A stretch of DNA of 64,000 bases, from positions 558,001-622,000 of the forward strand of contig CP107217.1 in the NCBI GenBank assembly GCA_025757745.1, given 5' to 3'. The position numbers and the translations under genes were made by a program. Every line of letters begins with the position of its first letter. Positions within the stretch are counted from its first letter, which is position 1. This document shows, piece by piece, positions 26,122-33,856 of this stretch. This stretch comes from Coriobacteriaceae bacterium (GTDB taxonomy: Bacteria > Actinomycetota > Coriobacteriia > Coriobacteriales > Coriobacteriaceae). The notes below the pieces were generated by a model. That model was given only the letters and a program-made list of their open reading frames with translations. It did no database searches and was not told the origin of the DNA.

Positions 26122-26541
26122 TCAATGCCCACGATGCTTCTGCTTGCGCTTCAGCTTCCGCCGCTCGAAGCGCGCCTCCGCCTCATCCGCGCGACGCCGG
26201 CCTCTTGCTTGAGCCGACTCCCGCTTCATCGCTTCCCGCTGTGCTGCGAGCGCCTGTTGTGCCTTGGTGCTCACCGCGGGCCGCTTAAGGGCTTTCGCTG
26301 CCTCGCGAGCGCGCCGCTTGGGGTTCTTCGCGGGCTTGCTTGCCTCAGCCGGTTCGCCACCGAAGAATGAGAACTTCTCCCATTTGCTTGTAACGAATTT
26401 CTGAATCTCCTCATCGGACGGTTCTGCGCCGAAGACGATGCGGGCGACGCCGTACCTTCCGTCCTCGACGTGCTCCGCCAGCCCGACCCAGAATTGCCCG
26501 TCGTGATATACGGTCAGGGTGGACGACACGCTGATCTGCAT
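26122..26541 (-). CDS. yjdF: YjdF family protein (DUF2992)
   Basis: 139 residues from ATG 26541 (AGGAGG 8 nt upstream). The N-terminal part LTVYHDGQFWVG (9-20) and IVFGAEPSDEEI (35-46) is the YjdF signature, followed by NPKRRAREAAKAL, STKAQQALAAQ and a very basic tail ending KLKRKQKHRGH. The family is usually small, of unknown biochemical role, and in Firmicutes its mRNA carries the yjdF riboswitch. A conserved leader sits upstream here too. Two relics of the gene (5.2 and 24.2 kb) show repeated duplication and loss. It is divergent from an AAA ATPase relic. Confidence 0.85.
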   Translation of the reverse strand: MQISVSSTLTVYHDGQFWVGLAEHVEDGRYGVARIVFGAEPSDEEIQKFVTSKWEKFSFFGGEPAEASKPAKNPKRRAREAAKALKRPAVSTKAQQALAAQREAMKRESAQARGRRRADEAEARFERRKLKRKQKHRGH

Positions 26542-26690
26542 GGCTGGTTCCTCCTTTATGTAGATGACCATGCAGAGAAGGGACAACCAAGGAGGCAGGT
26601 TACTGATGCGGACTCCCGCACGCCCACGACTACCCGACGGGGACTGTGTTTTCATCTCTGATGTCCGCATTGTAGCACGCGTGAATGCGC
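26542..26690 (-). promoter_or_regulatory. Probable yjdF-type riboswitch and promoter
   Basis: Between a -10-like TACAAT (minus strand, near 26671) and the yjdF start lies about 130 nt that is kept almost unchanged in a second copy at 24.2 kb whose gene is destroyed. Conserved blocks are GATGAAAA, GTCGGGTAGTC, GGGCGTGCGGGAG and CAGTAACCTGCCTCC, several mutually complementary. The gene downstream and these blocks fit the yjdF RNA (azaaromatic-binding) class; the assignment is from memory. Confidence 0.5.
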
Positions 26691-26761
26691 CCGGCATCGC
26701 TGCTGACATGGCGCGACTGGGAATTGCTCCTCGATGCATCCCTGTGCATATTGCCCCCCCC

Positions 26762-26800
26762 CGGTTTCGAAACTTTAAAAAAATTCGAGTTTCGAAACCG
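26762..26800. promoter_or_regulatory. Paired GTTTCGAAAC operator, copy 1
   Basis: Two perfect 10-bp palindromes GTTTCGAAAC at 26764-26773 and 26789-26798 are 25 bp apart centre to centre and together form an inverted repeat (CGGTTTCGAAAC/GTTTCGAAACCG) around an AT-rich centre. The same layout occurs at 29.95 and 31.07 kb. Confidence 0.7.
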
Positions 26801-26811
26801 AGGAGGACCGA

Positions 26812-26841
26812 ATGATGGCTTGGGTAGACCGCAATACGTAG
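26812..26841 (+). pseudogene. AAA ATPase relic, first nine codons only
   Basis: MMAWVDRNT-stop matches the start of the ATPase pieces at 29998 and 31117 with the same GGAGG and operator. After VDRN the gene is cut off. Confidence 0.55.
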
Positions 26842-27121
26842 GAAGTTTCGCCATCGCCTATGCTGAACATGAGGTCGTCTTCCTCCAATCCGATCAGGCT
26901 GACCGAGCAATCAGCACCTGGATCGACATCCCCTGCACATGAACCCGCTTATGCGTACAAACGAGGGCTACAAGGGCATGACCGCGCAGGAAGCGCTTGG
27001 GGTAGCGAACGGGGCCGAGCATCGCCCTGCGCCGGCCTTAGCATCGGGTCCTCGCGCTGGGCGGTAATCCGAGGATCGGGAGTAAGGATTTGCCCAGCAT
27101 CGATAATGCTCAGCTATACCC
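26842..27121. other. Gene-free mosaic stretch
   Basis: It contains a short segment (27055-27100) similar to 14692-14745 and an unassignable frame reading AYAEHEVVFLQSDQADRAI. I see no intact gene. Confidence 0.4.
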
Positions 27122-27601
27122 TTATTCCGTCTCCCTGCTCTTGCGGTATTCCGCGAGCCTGTCGTTCAATTCGCGGGTCTCGCGGCTCAGCTTGGCGTTG
27201 AAAGCAAGAGTGAGGACCGCCAGGATGGCGAGAAAGACAACCGTGAAGGTAACCCACGCTCCGGGGTTGTTCACGGGAACCCAAGCAAAGACAAACGCCA
27301 ATGCACAGAGGGCTGCGTAGAGGCAAACGTCGAACAGCGCCAGGCGCGCGGGATACGCCATCTGTCTGATCACCGCGGGCGTGAAGAACACGAACTGCAG
27401 CGCGGGGACGGTGACGCACGCGGCGAGAATCGACCAGCAATAGTTAATGCCCTGCTTGGCGGTGTCATCAGCGAAACAAGTCCCTAATGCCAAGAAGGCT
27501 ATCATGGCAATAGTGAAGCCGATACAGGTGCTTTTCACGAGTTGTCCGAGGTTTTCCGCGGGCGTCTTTTTATCGGTGTCGATAATGTCCCTGTTAATCA
27601 T
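27122..27601 (-). CDS. DUF3021 family membrane protein
   Basis: 159 residues with four membrane spans (about 25-47, 55-77, 90-110, 115-137) and a C-terminal charged helix (SRETRELNDRLAEYRKSRET). DUF3021 proteins are typically encoded directly after a LytTR regulator and are thought to sequester or inhibit it (LytTR regulatory system). Here the start overlaps the LytTR gene by 8 nt, fitting that arrangement. Confidence 0.8.
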   Translation of the reverse strand: MINRDIIDTDKKTPAENLGQLVKSTCIGFTIAMIAFLALGTCFADDTAKQGINYCWSILAACVTVPALQFVFFTPAVIRQMAYPARLALFDVCLYAALCALAFVFAWVPVNNPGAWVTFTVVFLAILAVLTLAFNAKLSRETRELNDRLAEYRKSRETE

Positions 27602-28067
27602 TTCGGTCTCCCTTCCTTCGTTTCGACTGCTTCAGACCGAGCTTCGATTTGACGTCGGGCGCATACTGGCGCGAGATAACGACCTGCTCACCGTTTTCCA
27701 AGGTGGCGATGATCCTGCCGTTGACGTCGGGCTTGAGGGCGGTGATCGCGCGGAAGTTGACGATGCAACCTTTCGCGATGCGCAGGAAGTCGCAGTCCGC
27801 CAGGCGCTCCTCCATCTCGTAAAGGCGCAGGCCCGTCTCGAGAACCGTGTCGGCCGTATAAATGAACGTGTGCTTGTCGACCGACTCGATGAACAGGACG
27901 TCTTCTGCGCTCAGCACGCGCGTGCAGCCGTCGGCCGTGCCCGTCACCTTCCTGTCAAGCATGCGCAGCCGAGCCGCTATATCAAGCACGCGGCGATCGG
28001 CCCTTACGCAGACGATCGTGACTTCTATATCTTGAGCTGCTTCTCGCTCTTCGATTGTGATCTTCAT
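27594..28067 (-). CDS. LytTR family transcriptional regulator
   Basis: 157 residues. An N-terminal ~55-residue region is followed by the LytTR DNA-binding domain (about 58-150: LSAEDVLFIESVDKHTFIYT, EERLADCDFLRIAKGCIVN, VVISRQYAPDVKSKLG). It lacks a receiver domain. Start ATG 28067 has GGGAGGA. With DUF3021 it makes a membrane-inhibited regulator pair as known in streptococci; targets are often the pair itself plus neighbouring transporters, none of which is visible here. Confidence 0.85.
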   Translation of the reverse strand: MKITIEEREAAQDIEVTIVCVRADRRVLDIAARLRMLDRKVTGTADGCTRVLSAEDVLFIESVDKHTFIYTADTVLETGLRLYEMEERLADCDFLRIAKGCIVNFRAITALKPDVNGRIIATLENGEQVVISRQYAPDVKSKLGLKQSKRRKGDRND

Positions 28068-29097
28068 GCGTCCTCCCTTCGGATTGCTTTCATGCTAGCT
28101 GACGAAGATAGCTGAACCTTCGGCGTTTAACCAAGCTGCGCTGTCGAGGAACCAAGATGCAGACTGGGCGATCTGAACAGCAAGAGAGACCGCAGTCACG
28201 CATCCTCGGATCGAGCCCGAAACAGCAATCCTTGCCGCTCATGAACACTGGTACGTGAAACGCTATGCTCAAGAGCACTTAGCTCGAAGAACCCCCTCGC
28301 ATGCAGCTAACGAATCCGGGATGCTGTCCGATTGGCCGTGCACGACGACGAGCGTACAATGGGTGGATGCCAACAAGAACTTGCCCTCCATGCCAACTCA
28401 GCCACCTGACGTGATGGGCGATCCGATTGCTCTTCTGGATTGCCTTGAGAAGAACGCTGGCGGAATCACCGAGCAGGACTCCAAGGGGACTGCATTTCTT
28501 CATGTTGTCCCTATCGGCAAACCCTGCCCCCAGTTGGAAGCCATCTTGGGCATATCGGCCTTGGAGACGGTGTTGTGACTCATATTAGCCTGTCTTCGCT
28601 CGACGGAGTCGGCGTTTACGTTAGCGCCGAGTTCGGGAGCACATTGAGGTCATTCGCATTTCCCCATGCATTTGAAAGTGGAACCGTTGAACTCTTGGGT
28701 GAATAAGCCGCCTGCGACGATTCTTTTAGTCATCGCTTTTACACATCCTATCCGACCTGTGGGAATGCAGAACGATAAAGCCGCTGGCTACGATTCACTT
28801 CGCTAAACAGGCGCCAAAGAGGACAATCAGCCGTTTCAGTGTCCATTTCGGACGGTTCCGAGCCCCAAAACTCGCCCGTTTTTTTGTCCCCGGGACAAAA
28901 ACGAAACTGCGAGCTTGCGGTTTCGAAATAGTTTGCGAATTTGTTCCAGGGTTTGTCCCAAACGCCTATGTGAGGACACGCGGAGGGATTCGGCAGCAAG
29001 GTGGACAAAACTGACAGCTAAACTGGACCCAATTGGAATGGCGCTACGACAAACGAGCGTGAAAGAGGGGGAATAGAACAGACGTTCGATTCTGTGT
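28068..29097. other. Long gene-poor stretch with diverged R1 copy
   Basis: About 1.0 kb. A frame at 28390-28578 (MPTQPPDVMGDPIALLDCLE onward) has no ribosome-binding site and no recognised family. From about 28705 to 29035 the order of motifs (GCC-rich repeat pair, CCCGTTTTTTTGTCCC, TTGTCCCAAACGCC, GGACCCAATTGGAATGGCG) follows R1 but with much divergence. Nothing else is assignable. Confidence 0.45.
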
Positions 29098-29150
29098 TAT
29101 AATGACTGCCAATGGGCGCGGTTTCCTTCGAAGCCCCGCCCATTGCTATA
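29098..29150 (+). promoter_or_regulatory. Promoter and leader hairpin of the GyrI-like gene
   Basis: TATAAT at 29098-29103 is preceded by a small palindrome (ACAGA/TCTGT). It is followed by a hairpin (CAATGGGC../..GCCCATTG, about 29110-29147) and then CTATATTTG, before the gene at 29197. It may be a simple leader or an attenuator. Confidence 0.5.
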
Positions 29151-29196
29151 TTTGAACCGATTCGACGGAAACCCAAGCTCAGGGAGGTTTGTTGCG

Positions 29197-29832
29197 ATGG
29201 CATACGATTTCAAGAAGGAGTTCAGGGAGCTCTACAGGCCGTCGGGCAAGCCGGGCGTCGTAACCGTTCCGCCTATGAGCTACGTCGCCGTGCGGGGCAA
29301 GGGCGATCCCAATGCCGAGGGCGGCGAGTACCAGAACGCGTTGCCGCTGCTCTACGGCGTCGCATATGCCATCAAGATGTCGAAGAAGGGTCCGAGGGAA
29401 ATCGAGGGCTATTTCGACTTCGTCGTGCCGCCGCTCGAGGGCTTCTGGTGGCAAGACTGCGCCGATGGCGAAATCGATTATGCGCGGAAGGACGACTTCA
29501 GCTTCATCTCATGCATCCGCCTGCCCGACTTCGTCACTCGCGAGGACTTCGACTGGGCCGTTTCGGAAGCCGCCGCCAAAAAGAAGTTGGACTTCTCGGC
29601 GGTTGAGCTGCTGAGGGTTGACGAGGGCCTTTGCGTTCAATGCATGCACACCGGGCCCTACGACGGCGAGCCGGCGACCATAGACGCCATGCGCGCATTC
29701 GCGGCGGAGCAGGGCTATGCCCCCGACTTTTCCGAATCCCGTCTCCATCACGAGATCTACCTCTCCGACCCGCGCAAGTGCGCGCCGGAGAAGCTCAAGA
29801 CCGTGATCCGCCATCCCATCAAGGCGATGTAG
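29197..29832 (+). CDS. GyrI-like small-molecule-binding domain protein
   Basis: 211 residues from ATG 29197 (AGGGAGG upstream; the longer frame start is rejected for lack of such a site). GyrI-like/SBMCL features are VTVPPMSYVAVRGKGDPN (~23-40), YGVAYAIKMSKKG, VPPLEGFWW, and the second half LCVQCMHTGPYDGEPATIDA with RLHHEIYLSDPRK. These stand-alone proteins bind lipophilic compounds and some hydrolyse or sequester toxic molecules. No HTH is fused. Likely a detoxification or drug-binding role, inferred from family. Confidence 0.85.
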   Translation: MAYDFKKEFRELYRPSGKPGVVTVPPMSYVAVRGKGDPNAEGGEYQNALPLLYGVAYAIKMSKKGPREIEGYFDFVVPPLEGFWWQDCADGEIDYARKDDFSFISCIRLPDFVTREDFDWAVSEAAAKKKLDFSAVELLRVDEGLCVQCMHTGPYDGEPATIDAMRAFAAEQGYAPDFSESRLHHEIYLSDPRKCAPEKLKTVIRHPIKAM

Positions 29833-29946
29833 CGAAACGAGCGGCGCCGCGCGCTCCGAGTGCTCGCAATTGCGGACCGGCGAAAATTGCACAGGTTGTC
29901 CAGTCTTCCGGCACGCACTTGGCCGGGCCGATGGCGCATCGCCTTC

Positions 29947-29987
29947 TCGGTTTCGAAACTATAAAACTATTCGAGTTTCGAAACCGA
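29947..29987. promoter_or_regulatory. Paired GTTTCGAAAC operator, copy 2
   Basis: Palindromes at 29950-29959 and 29975-29984, again 25 bp apart, lie in an overall inverted repeat CTCGGTTTCGAAAC/GTTTCGAAACCGAG immediately upstream of the ATPase fragment. Confidence 0.75.
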
Positions 29988-29997
29988 GAACGAGCGG

Positions 29998-30255
29998 ATG
30001 ATGGCATGGGTAGACCGCGACGCATACATGAAATGGCTCTGGGCACTCGAAGGCACCCGAAACATCAAAGTGATTACGGGGATGCGCCGCTCCGGCAAGT
30101 CCGAGCTTATGAAGGCGTTCTCCGCCTCTGTTGCTCAGAAGGATCCGTCCATCAACAACATCTACATTGACCTGCTGGATCTCGACAACGAGCCGTTGCT
30201 CGAGTACCACGGTAAGCGCCATAACTGCCGCGTAGGGTACCCGAAGACTTCCTAG
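29998..30255 (+). pseudogene. AAA ATPase (DUF4143-type) N-terminal relic
   Basis: MMAWVDRDAYMKWLWALEG, then IKVITGMRRSGKSELMKAF with the Walker A GMRRSGKS at about residues 28-35, to DLLDLDNEPLLEYH. After that the sequence enters a 17-bp hairpin (30241-30289) and stops. A full protein would have about 400 residues, so some 75 genuine residues remain. Ribosome-binding site and operator are intact. Confidence 0.75.
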
Positions 30256-30289
30256 GAGGTCTCCTGGAGGAGTCCTAGGAAGTCTTCGG
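30241..30289 (+). terminator. 17-bp perfect hairpin at ATPase breakpoint
   Basis: Arms 30241-30257 and 30273-30289 (CCGAAGACTTCCTAGGA and complement), loop 15 nt, followed by TTTCT. It acts as a plausible terminator and marks where the ATPase gene is cut. Confidence 0.6.
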
Positions 30290-30373
30290 TTTCTAAGCAT
30301 GGTGATGGCGCAATCGCCATATGAGCAGGCACGGGTGATTGATGCCGGCGACGATATGCAGACCCGCGGGAAT

Positions 30374-30682
30374 CTACGCCCGGCGCTTCCTCGGCTCGGG
30401 CAGCTCCTGAAGCATGCCCTCCACGATGGTGCGCACGGCGGCTTTGTCCTCCACGTCCACGAGCAGCATCTCCGCAGCGCCCTCGTAGGGCACGGCGGGC
30501 ACCGAGAGCAGCGCGCGCGAGGACTCCGTGCTCTTCACCAGAAAGCGGTCGTCGTAGACGCCGCCGAAGAGCTTGCCCGACGCATAGAGCAGATACTCGC
30601 CCATCATCTTCCGATGCGAGACCTCCGGCACGTCGGTCAGCAGGTCGAGGACGTATTCCAGGTATTCTGCGCTTGACGCCAT
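30374..30682 (-). CDS. TfoX N-terminal domain protein
   Basis: 102 residues matching the TfoX/Sxy N-terminal domain: YVLDLLTDVPEVSHRKMMGE, YLLYASGKLFGGVYDDRFLV, and VPYEGAAEMLLVDVED. In gamma-proteobacteria TfoX activates competence; stand-alone N-domain proteins in Gram-positives have no established role. Start ATG 30682 follows GGGAGGGG. It is an isolated gene between ATPase relics. Confidence 0.85.
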   Translation of the reverse strand: MASSAEYLEYVLDLLTDVPEVSHRKMMGEYLLYASGKLFGGVYDDRFLVKSTESSRALLSVPAVPYEGAAEMLLVDVEDKAAVRTIVEGMLQELPEPRKRRA

Positions 30683-30739
30683 GCGATGCCCCTCCCTTAA
30701 TTGACCCAGGTATCACCCGTCTCCTATAGCGAGTGAATA

Positions 30740-30777
30740 TAAAAATAGGGCAGAGTCGCTTGCGCAAGTCCGCCCCT
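30740..30777 (-). terminator. Minus-strand terminator
   Basis: AGGGGCGGA..TCTGCCCT pairs around CTTGCGCAAG and is followed on the minus strand by ATTTTTATAT, ending the transcript of the gene at 30807. Confidence 0.65.
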
Positions 30778-30806
30778 AAAACCGTGAAGGTTTTGCTATC
30801 TGCAGG

Positions 30807-31031
30807 CTATTCTACCAACCCGAGCGATTCTGTCAACCTGCGAAGGAACTCGAGCGCGGAGCGAGCTGCGGCGTCGGGCCCCTTGTCGGGCAACGCCTCG
30901 GTTCCGCCGTCGGCCCTGGCGAACATCTCGGCGAGCTCGGATGCGGCGCGCGAGCGCGAGGAGCCCTCGGGTACCAAGCCGGAGTGCGCCACGAGCACGG
31001 TCGCGACCTCCTGCATGGCCGTGTTCCCCAT
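30807..31031 (-). CDS. Hypothetical protein or gene fragment (74 aa)
   Basis: Soluble, helix-rich (SRSRAASELAEMFARADGGTE, ALEFLRRLTESLG). No recognised family. The frame is open upstream of the ATG and a terminator follows, so it may be the 3' end of a larger gene cut by the ATPase/operator unit at 31.06 kb. Confidence 0.4.
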   Translation of the reverse strand: MGNTAMQEVATVLVAHSGLVPEGSSRSRAASELAEMFARADGGTEALPDKGPDAAARSALEFLRRLTESLGLVE

Positions 31032-31065
31032 CCACTCTTGCGCGGACCGAGGGCATATTGCCTTC

Positions 31066-31106
31066 TCGGTTTCGAAACTTTCAAATAATTAGAGTTTCGA
31101 AACCGA
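31066..31106. promoter_or_regulatory. Paired GTTTCGAAAC operator, copy 3
   Basis: Palindromes at 31069-31078 and 31094-31103, 25 bp apart, with the same flanks as copy 2, upstream of another ATPase fragment. Confidence 0.75.
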
Positions 31107-31116
31107 GAAGGAGCGA

Positions 31117-31263
31117 ATGATGACTTGGGTAGACCGCAATGCACACATGGAGCGGCTTTGGGCGCTCGAGGGCACCCGGGACATCAAGGTGATCACGGGG
31201 ATGCGCCGCTCCGGCAAGTCCGAGCTCATGAAGGCGTTCTCGTCTTCTGTTGCTCGGAAGTTG
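31117..31263 (+). pseudogene. AAA ATPase (DUF4143-type) N-terminal relic fused to R1 piece
   Basis: MMTWVDRNAHMERLWALEG, Walker A GMRRSGKSE, up to SSSVARK, about 49 authentic residues. The frame then runs into an R1 fragment (31288-31350) and stops at 31356. It is very similar to the relic at 29998, so both derive from one ancestral gene. Confidence 0.7.
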
Positions 31264-31287
31264 CCGTGCCCTTTGAGATGGAGGCTA

Positions 31288-31350
31288 AAACTCAAAGCCC
31301 TGAGTTTAGCTTTGTACGAGAGCGATAACAAAACCGCTAGCGACCGTGGT
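31288..31350. repeat. R1 fragment
   Basis: Contains AAACTCAAAGCCCTGAGTTT and the TACGAGAG..CCGCTAGCGACC segment of R1 brought together, with the middle part missing. Confidence 0.5.
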
Positions 31351-31437
31351 GGGTAAATGCGATGATATCAGCCGGGTCTGTCTTCCTGATTCACGCCTTT
31401 GTTGAGTCAACATAAAGCAACTAACGAGGAGGAGCCT

Positions 31438-31896
31438 ATGATTGGGCAAATCTATCATGTCGGATTGACCGTCAGCGACCTGGACCGTTCCGTGACGTTT
31501 TATCGGGATGTGCTGGGCCTTCGGTATCAGGGGGAGATCCTGATGGAGGGAAAGGAGACGGAGGCGATATTCCGGCGGGAAAACTGCAAGGCCCGGGTTG
31601 CTTATCTGAACGGCTCGGATCAGCTGCATATGCCGCCGGTGGAGCTCATCCAGTTCGTGAATGATGATGTCCAGCGCATCCCCATGGACCTCTTCACCAC
31701 CTCCATTTCGGAGCTTTGCTTCTATACGGAGGATGCCGACAGGGCCTATCAAAAACTGGTGGAGCAGGGTGTGGAGTGCTTTTCCTCTCCCCAGGAATTT
31801 GATTTTAGGCAGGAGGGCTTTGGCCGGAGCAAGGCCTTCTACCTCCGGGACCCAGATGGAATCATATTGGAGATCATGCAGCCGCTGGAGAACTGA
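31438..31896 (+). CDS. VOC family (glyoxalase-like) protein
   Basis: 152 residues from ATG 31438 (GAGGAGG). Two beta-alpha-beta-beta-beta modules are visible: MIGQIYHVGLTVSDLDRSVT (metal ligand His8) and ISELCFYTEDADRAYQKLVE, ending RDPDGIILEIMQP (metal ligand Glu). Such proteins include lyases, dioxygenases and fosfomycin- or bleomycin-resistance enzymes; nothing here fixes the reaction. GC and codon use are lower than in host genes, like the following operon, suggesting joint acquisition. Confidence 0.85.
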   Translation: MIGQIYHVGLTVSDLDRSVTFYRDVLGLRYQGEILMEGKETEAIFRRENCKARVAYLNGSDQLHMPPVELIQFVNDDVQRIPMDLFTTSISELCFYTEDADRAYQKLVEQGVECFSSPQEFDFRQEGFGRSKAFYLRDPDGIILEIMQPLEN

Positions 31897-32089
31897 TCTT
31901 CTGTTCTGGCGCGGATCGCGTCCTGTGTCGGGATGCGATCCGCGCGATTGATGCCGTGCCGGATGTGCCTATCCGTCCGGTCGGGAAGACAACATAGATA
32001 TGCTTCCTATTTGGACTTTTGATATGCGCATAGCCCATGGTGGGCGTTCTGTCGGCGATGGTGGTGATGATGATGGTTAGTCGCTCGGT

Positions 32090-32890
32090 TTATCCCAGTG
32101 CCACGTCCAGCGCCATCATGATGCCGAAGCCCATAGCAAAGGCAAGCGTGCCAAGGTTGGAATGCTTGCCTTGGGACATTTCCGGAATCAGCTCCTCCAC
32201 TACCACATAAAGCATTGCACCTGCGGCAAAGCTCAGCAAATACGGGAGGGCCGGGACGATTAGCCCTGCGCCAAGAATGGTCAGCACAGCCCCGATCGGC
32301 TCTACGATGCCGGAAAGCACACCGTCAACAAACGCCCGTCCCTTGCTCTCGCCCTCTGCCCAGAGCGGCATGGAGATGATGGCCCCCTCCGGAAAGTTTT
32401 GAATGGCGATGCCAATTGACAGCGCCAGAGCGCCAGTTGCCGTGATTTGCGCGCTGCCAGAGAGGGCCCCCGCGTAGACGACCCCTACGGCCATTCCCTC
32501 CGGGATGTTGTGAAGCGTCACAGCCAGCACCATCATGGTCGTTTTTTTGAGCTGGCTTTTCGGCCCCTCTGCCTGGTTGCTTTTAGCATGGAGGTGGGGA
32601 ATCAGGTGATCCAGTCCCAGCAGGAACAGAATGCCGATCCAAAATCCGACAAACGCCGGAACAAACGACAGCTTTCCCATCCATGCTGCCTGTTCCATCG
32701 CAGGAATCAGCAGACTCCACACAGAGGCTGCCACCATTACGCCGGCGGCAAAACCGGTCAAAATGCGCTGCAGGACGTCGCTGAGCTGTCTGCGCATAAA
32801 GAATACGCAGGCCGCGCCCAGCGCTGTACCGAGAAAGGGGGTCAGGATGCCGTAAACGGTTTGGCTCATGAAGTTGGTCGCCTTTCTCAT
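32090..32890 (-). CDS. ZIP family metal transporter
   Basis: 266 residues, eight membrane spans. The signature helices TLHNIPEGMAVGVVYAGAL (TM4) and SIGIAIQNFPEGAIISMPLW (TM5) carry the metal-binding H/N/E residues of ZupT-like ZIPs; a His loop (HLIPHLHAKS) lies between TM3 and TM4. ZIPs import Zn, Fe or Mn. ATG 32890 overlaps the upstream TGA (ATGA), so it is coupled to the hydrolase gene; ATG 32869 is an alternative. Last gene of the methyltransferase operon. Confidence 0.88.
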   Translation of the reverse strand: MRKATNFMSQTVYGILTPFLGTALGAACVFFMRRQLSDVLQRILTGFAAGVMVAASVWSLLIPAMEQAAWMGKLSFVPAFVGFWIGILFLLGLDHLIPHLHAKSNQAEGPKSQLKKTTMMVLAVTLHNIPEGMAVGVVYAGALSGSAQITATGALALSIGIAIQNFPEGAIISMPLWAEGESKGRAFVDGVLSGIVEPIGAVLTILGAGLIVPALPYLLSFAAGAMLYVVVEELIPEMSQGKHSNLGTLAFAMGFGIMMALDVALG

Positions 32891-33522
32891 ATCCGCTTCT
32901 TTTTGTACCCGCAGTCGCAGTAGGGCCCGCCGGAGGCCAGGGTATACTCGCGCACAAAATCCGTCACGCCGCCCGCTTCGCTCATGGTGTAGTCCAAATG
33001 GCACATGGCGGGTGTCAGGTCATAAAGTCCCAGCTCTTTCATCAGTGTGCAGATGCCGCACTTTGTAAAGCGCCCCTCATAGCCGCTGCCGTCCGGGTAC
33101 TCGATGAAGTCCATATTCCACGAATACGGGTTGCGGTCAGCGGCTTTCAGAGTGGCAGTGGCCTTCATTCCGGCAATATCCTTGGACGTGAACTTTGACT
33201 TGCCACTTTGGCGGCAGAACCATTTCATCAGCAGCGTCATCTGAGCTTTCTCATAGTAGTCGGTAAGGCTTTCCACATCGGGACGGCGCGGCATGGAGAG
33301 GACAAACGCCCCCAGCATGGCGCAGCCAATGATGTTCATGCTGAACCGATCACCTTTTTCAAATTCGGGCAGCTTTGCGATGATCTCACGGTACTTGGGC
33401 TTGGCCTTTTCCGTGATCTTACGTGCGATGTCCGGGTCGTAGCCCAGCACCGCCGTCAGCTGCGCTTGAAAGGACTTCGCAAAGACTGCCCACATGGCCA
33501 TGGGCATTCCCATCCAACGCAT
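32887..33522 (-). CDS. L-2-amino-thiazoline-4-carboxylic acid hydrolase family protein
   Basis: 211 residues. The family pattern is clear: PMAMWAVFAKSFQAQLTAVL at the start, DRFSMNIIGCAMLGAFVL, then GRFTKCGICTLMKELGLYDL and CHLDYTMSEAGGVTDFVREY with a terminal GGPYCDCGYK. The founding enzyme turns L-ATC into S/N-carbamoyl-cysteine; most homologues are of unknown role. Conserved Cys and His could bind metal, which would fit the coupled ZIP gene. Confidence 0.8.
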   Translation of the reverse strand: MRWMGMPMAMWAVFAKSFQAQLTAVLGYDPDIARKITEKAKPKYREIIAKLPEFEKGDRFSMNIIGCAMLGAFVLSMPRRPDVESLTDYYEKAQMTLLMKWFCRQSGKSKFTSKDIAGMKATATLKAADRNPYSWNMDFIEYPDGSGYEGRFTKCGICTLMKELGLYDLTPAMCHLDYTMSEAGGVTDFVREYTLASGGPYCDCGYKKKRI

Positions 33523-33523
33523 C

Positions 33524-33856
33524 TCACTTCGCTCCTTTCCATTCTGCCAGAGTCCGGTTCATCCGCTTCTCAATGTCTTTCCGGGTTTGGCTGCACTCCT
33601 TGGAATATTTTTTTGCCGCCTGAAACGCCAGCTTTACAAACAGACCGGAGCCAACCGGCAGCATAATTTTCAGCATTCCCTCAGGGAAAACGAAATGGGT
33701 GCCGCGAGCGCAAAGCCATTTTGCGGCCAAGCGGGCAAGCCGATCCTCCGGATCATCCCCGATCATGGCGATCACCGCGCAGCTCGAATCATCGGCGCAC
33801 GGCCAATACGTGCCGTAGAAGCCGGAGGTCTCCACATCAAAGTGCAGGTGCTTCAT
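33524..33856 (-). CDS. Alpha/beta-hydrolase-like protein with in-frame internal deletion
   Basis: 110 residues. The first ~48 (MKHLHFDVETSGFYGTYWPC, AVIAMIGDDPEDRLARLAAKW) look like the N-terminus of an acyl-CoA-thioester-hydrolase/BAAT-type hydrolase. The last ~62 (GTHFVFPEGMLKIMLPVGSG and the basic helix) look like the C-terminus of the same protein. The central part with the catalytic Ser is missing, yet the frame is intact. Either a deletion product or a new short protein. It overlaps the next gene by 4 nt. Confidence 0.55.
   Translation of the reverse strand: MKHLHFDVETSGFYGTYWPCADDSSCAVIAMIGDDPEDRLARLAAKWLCARGTHFVFPEGMLKIMLPVGSGLFVKLAFQAAKKYSKECSQTRKDIEKRMNRTLAEWKGAK

Noticed and set aside
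28255..28578. 107-codon plus-strand frame
   Set aside because: No ribosome-binding site, no recognised domain, region is a mosaic of repeat DNA.
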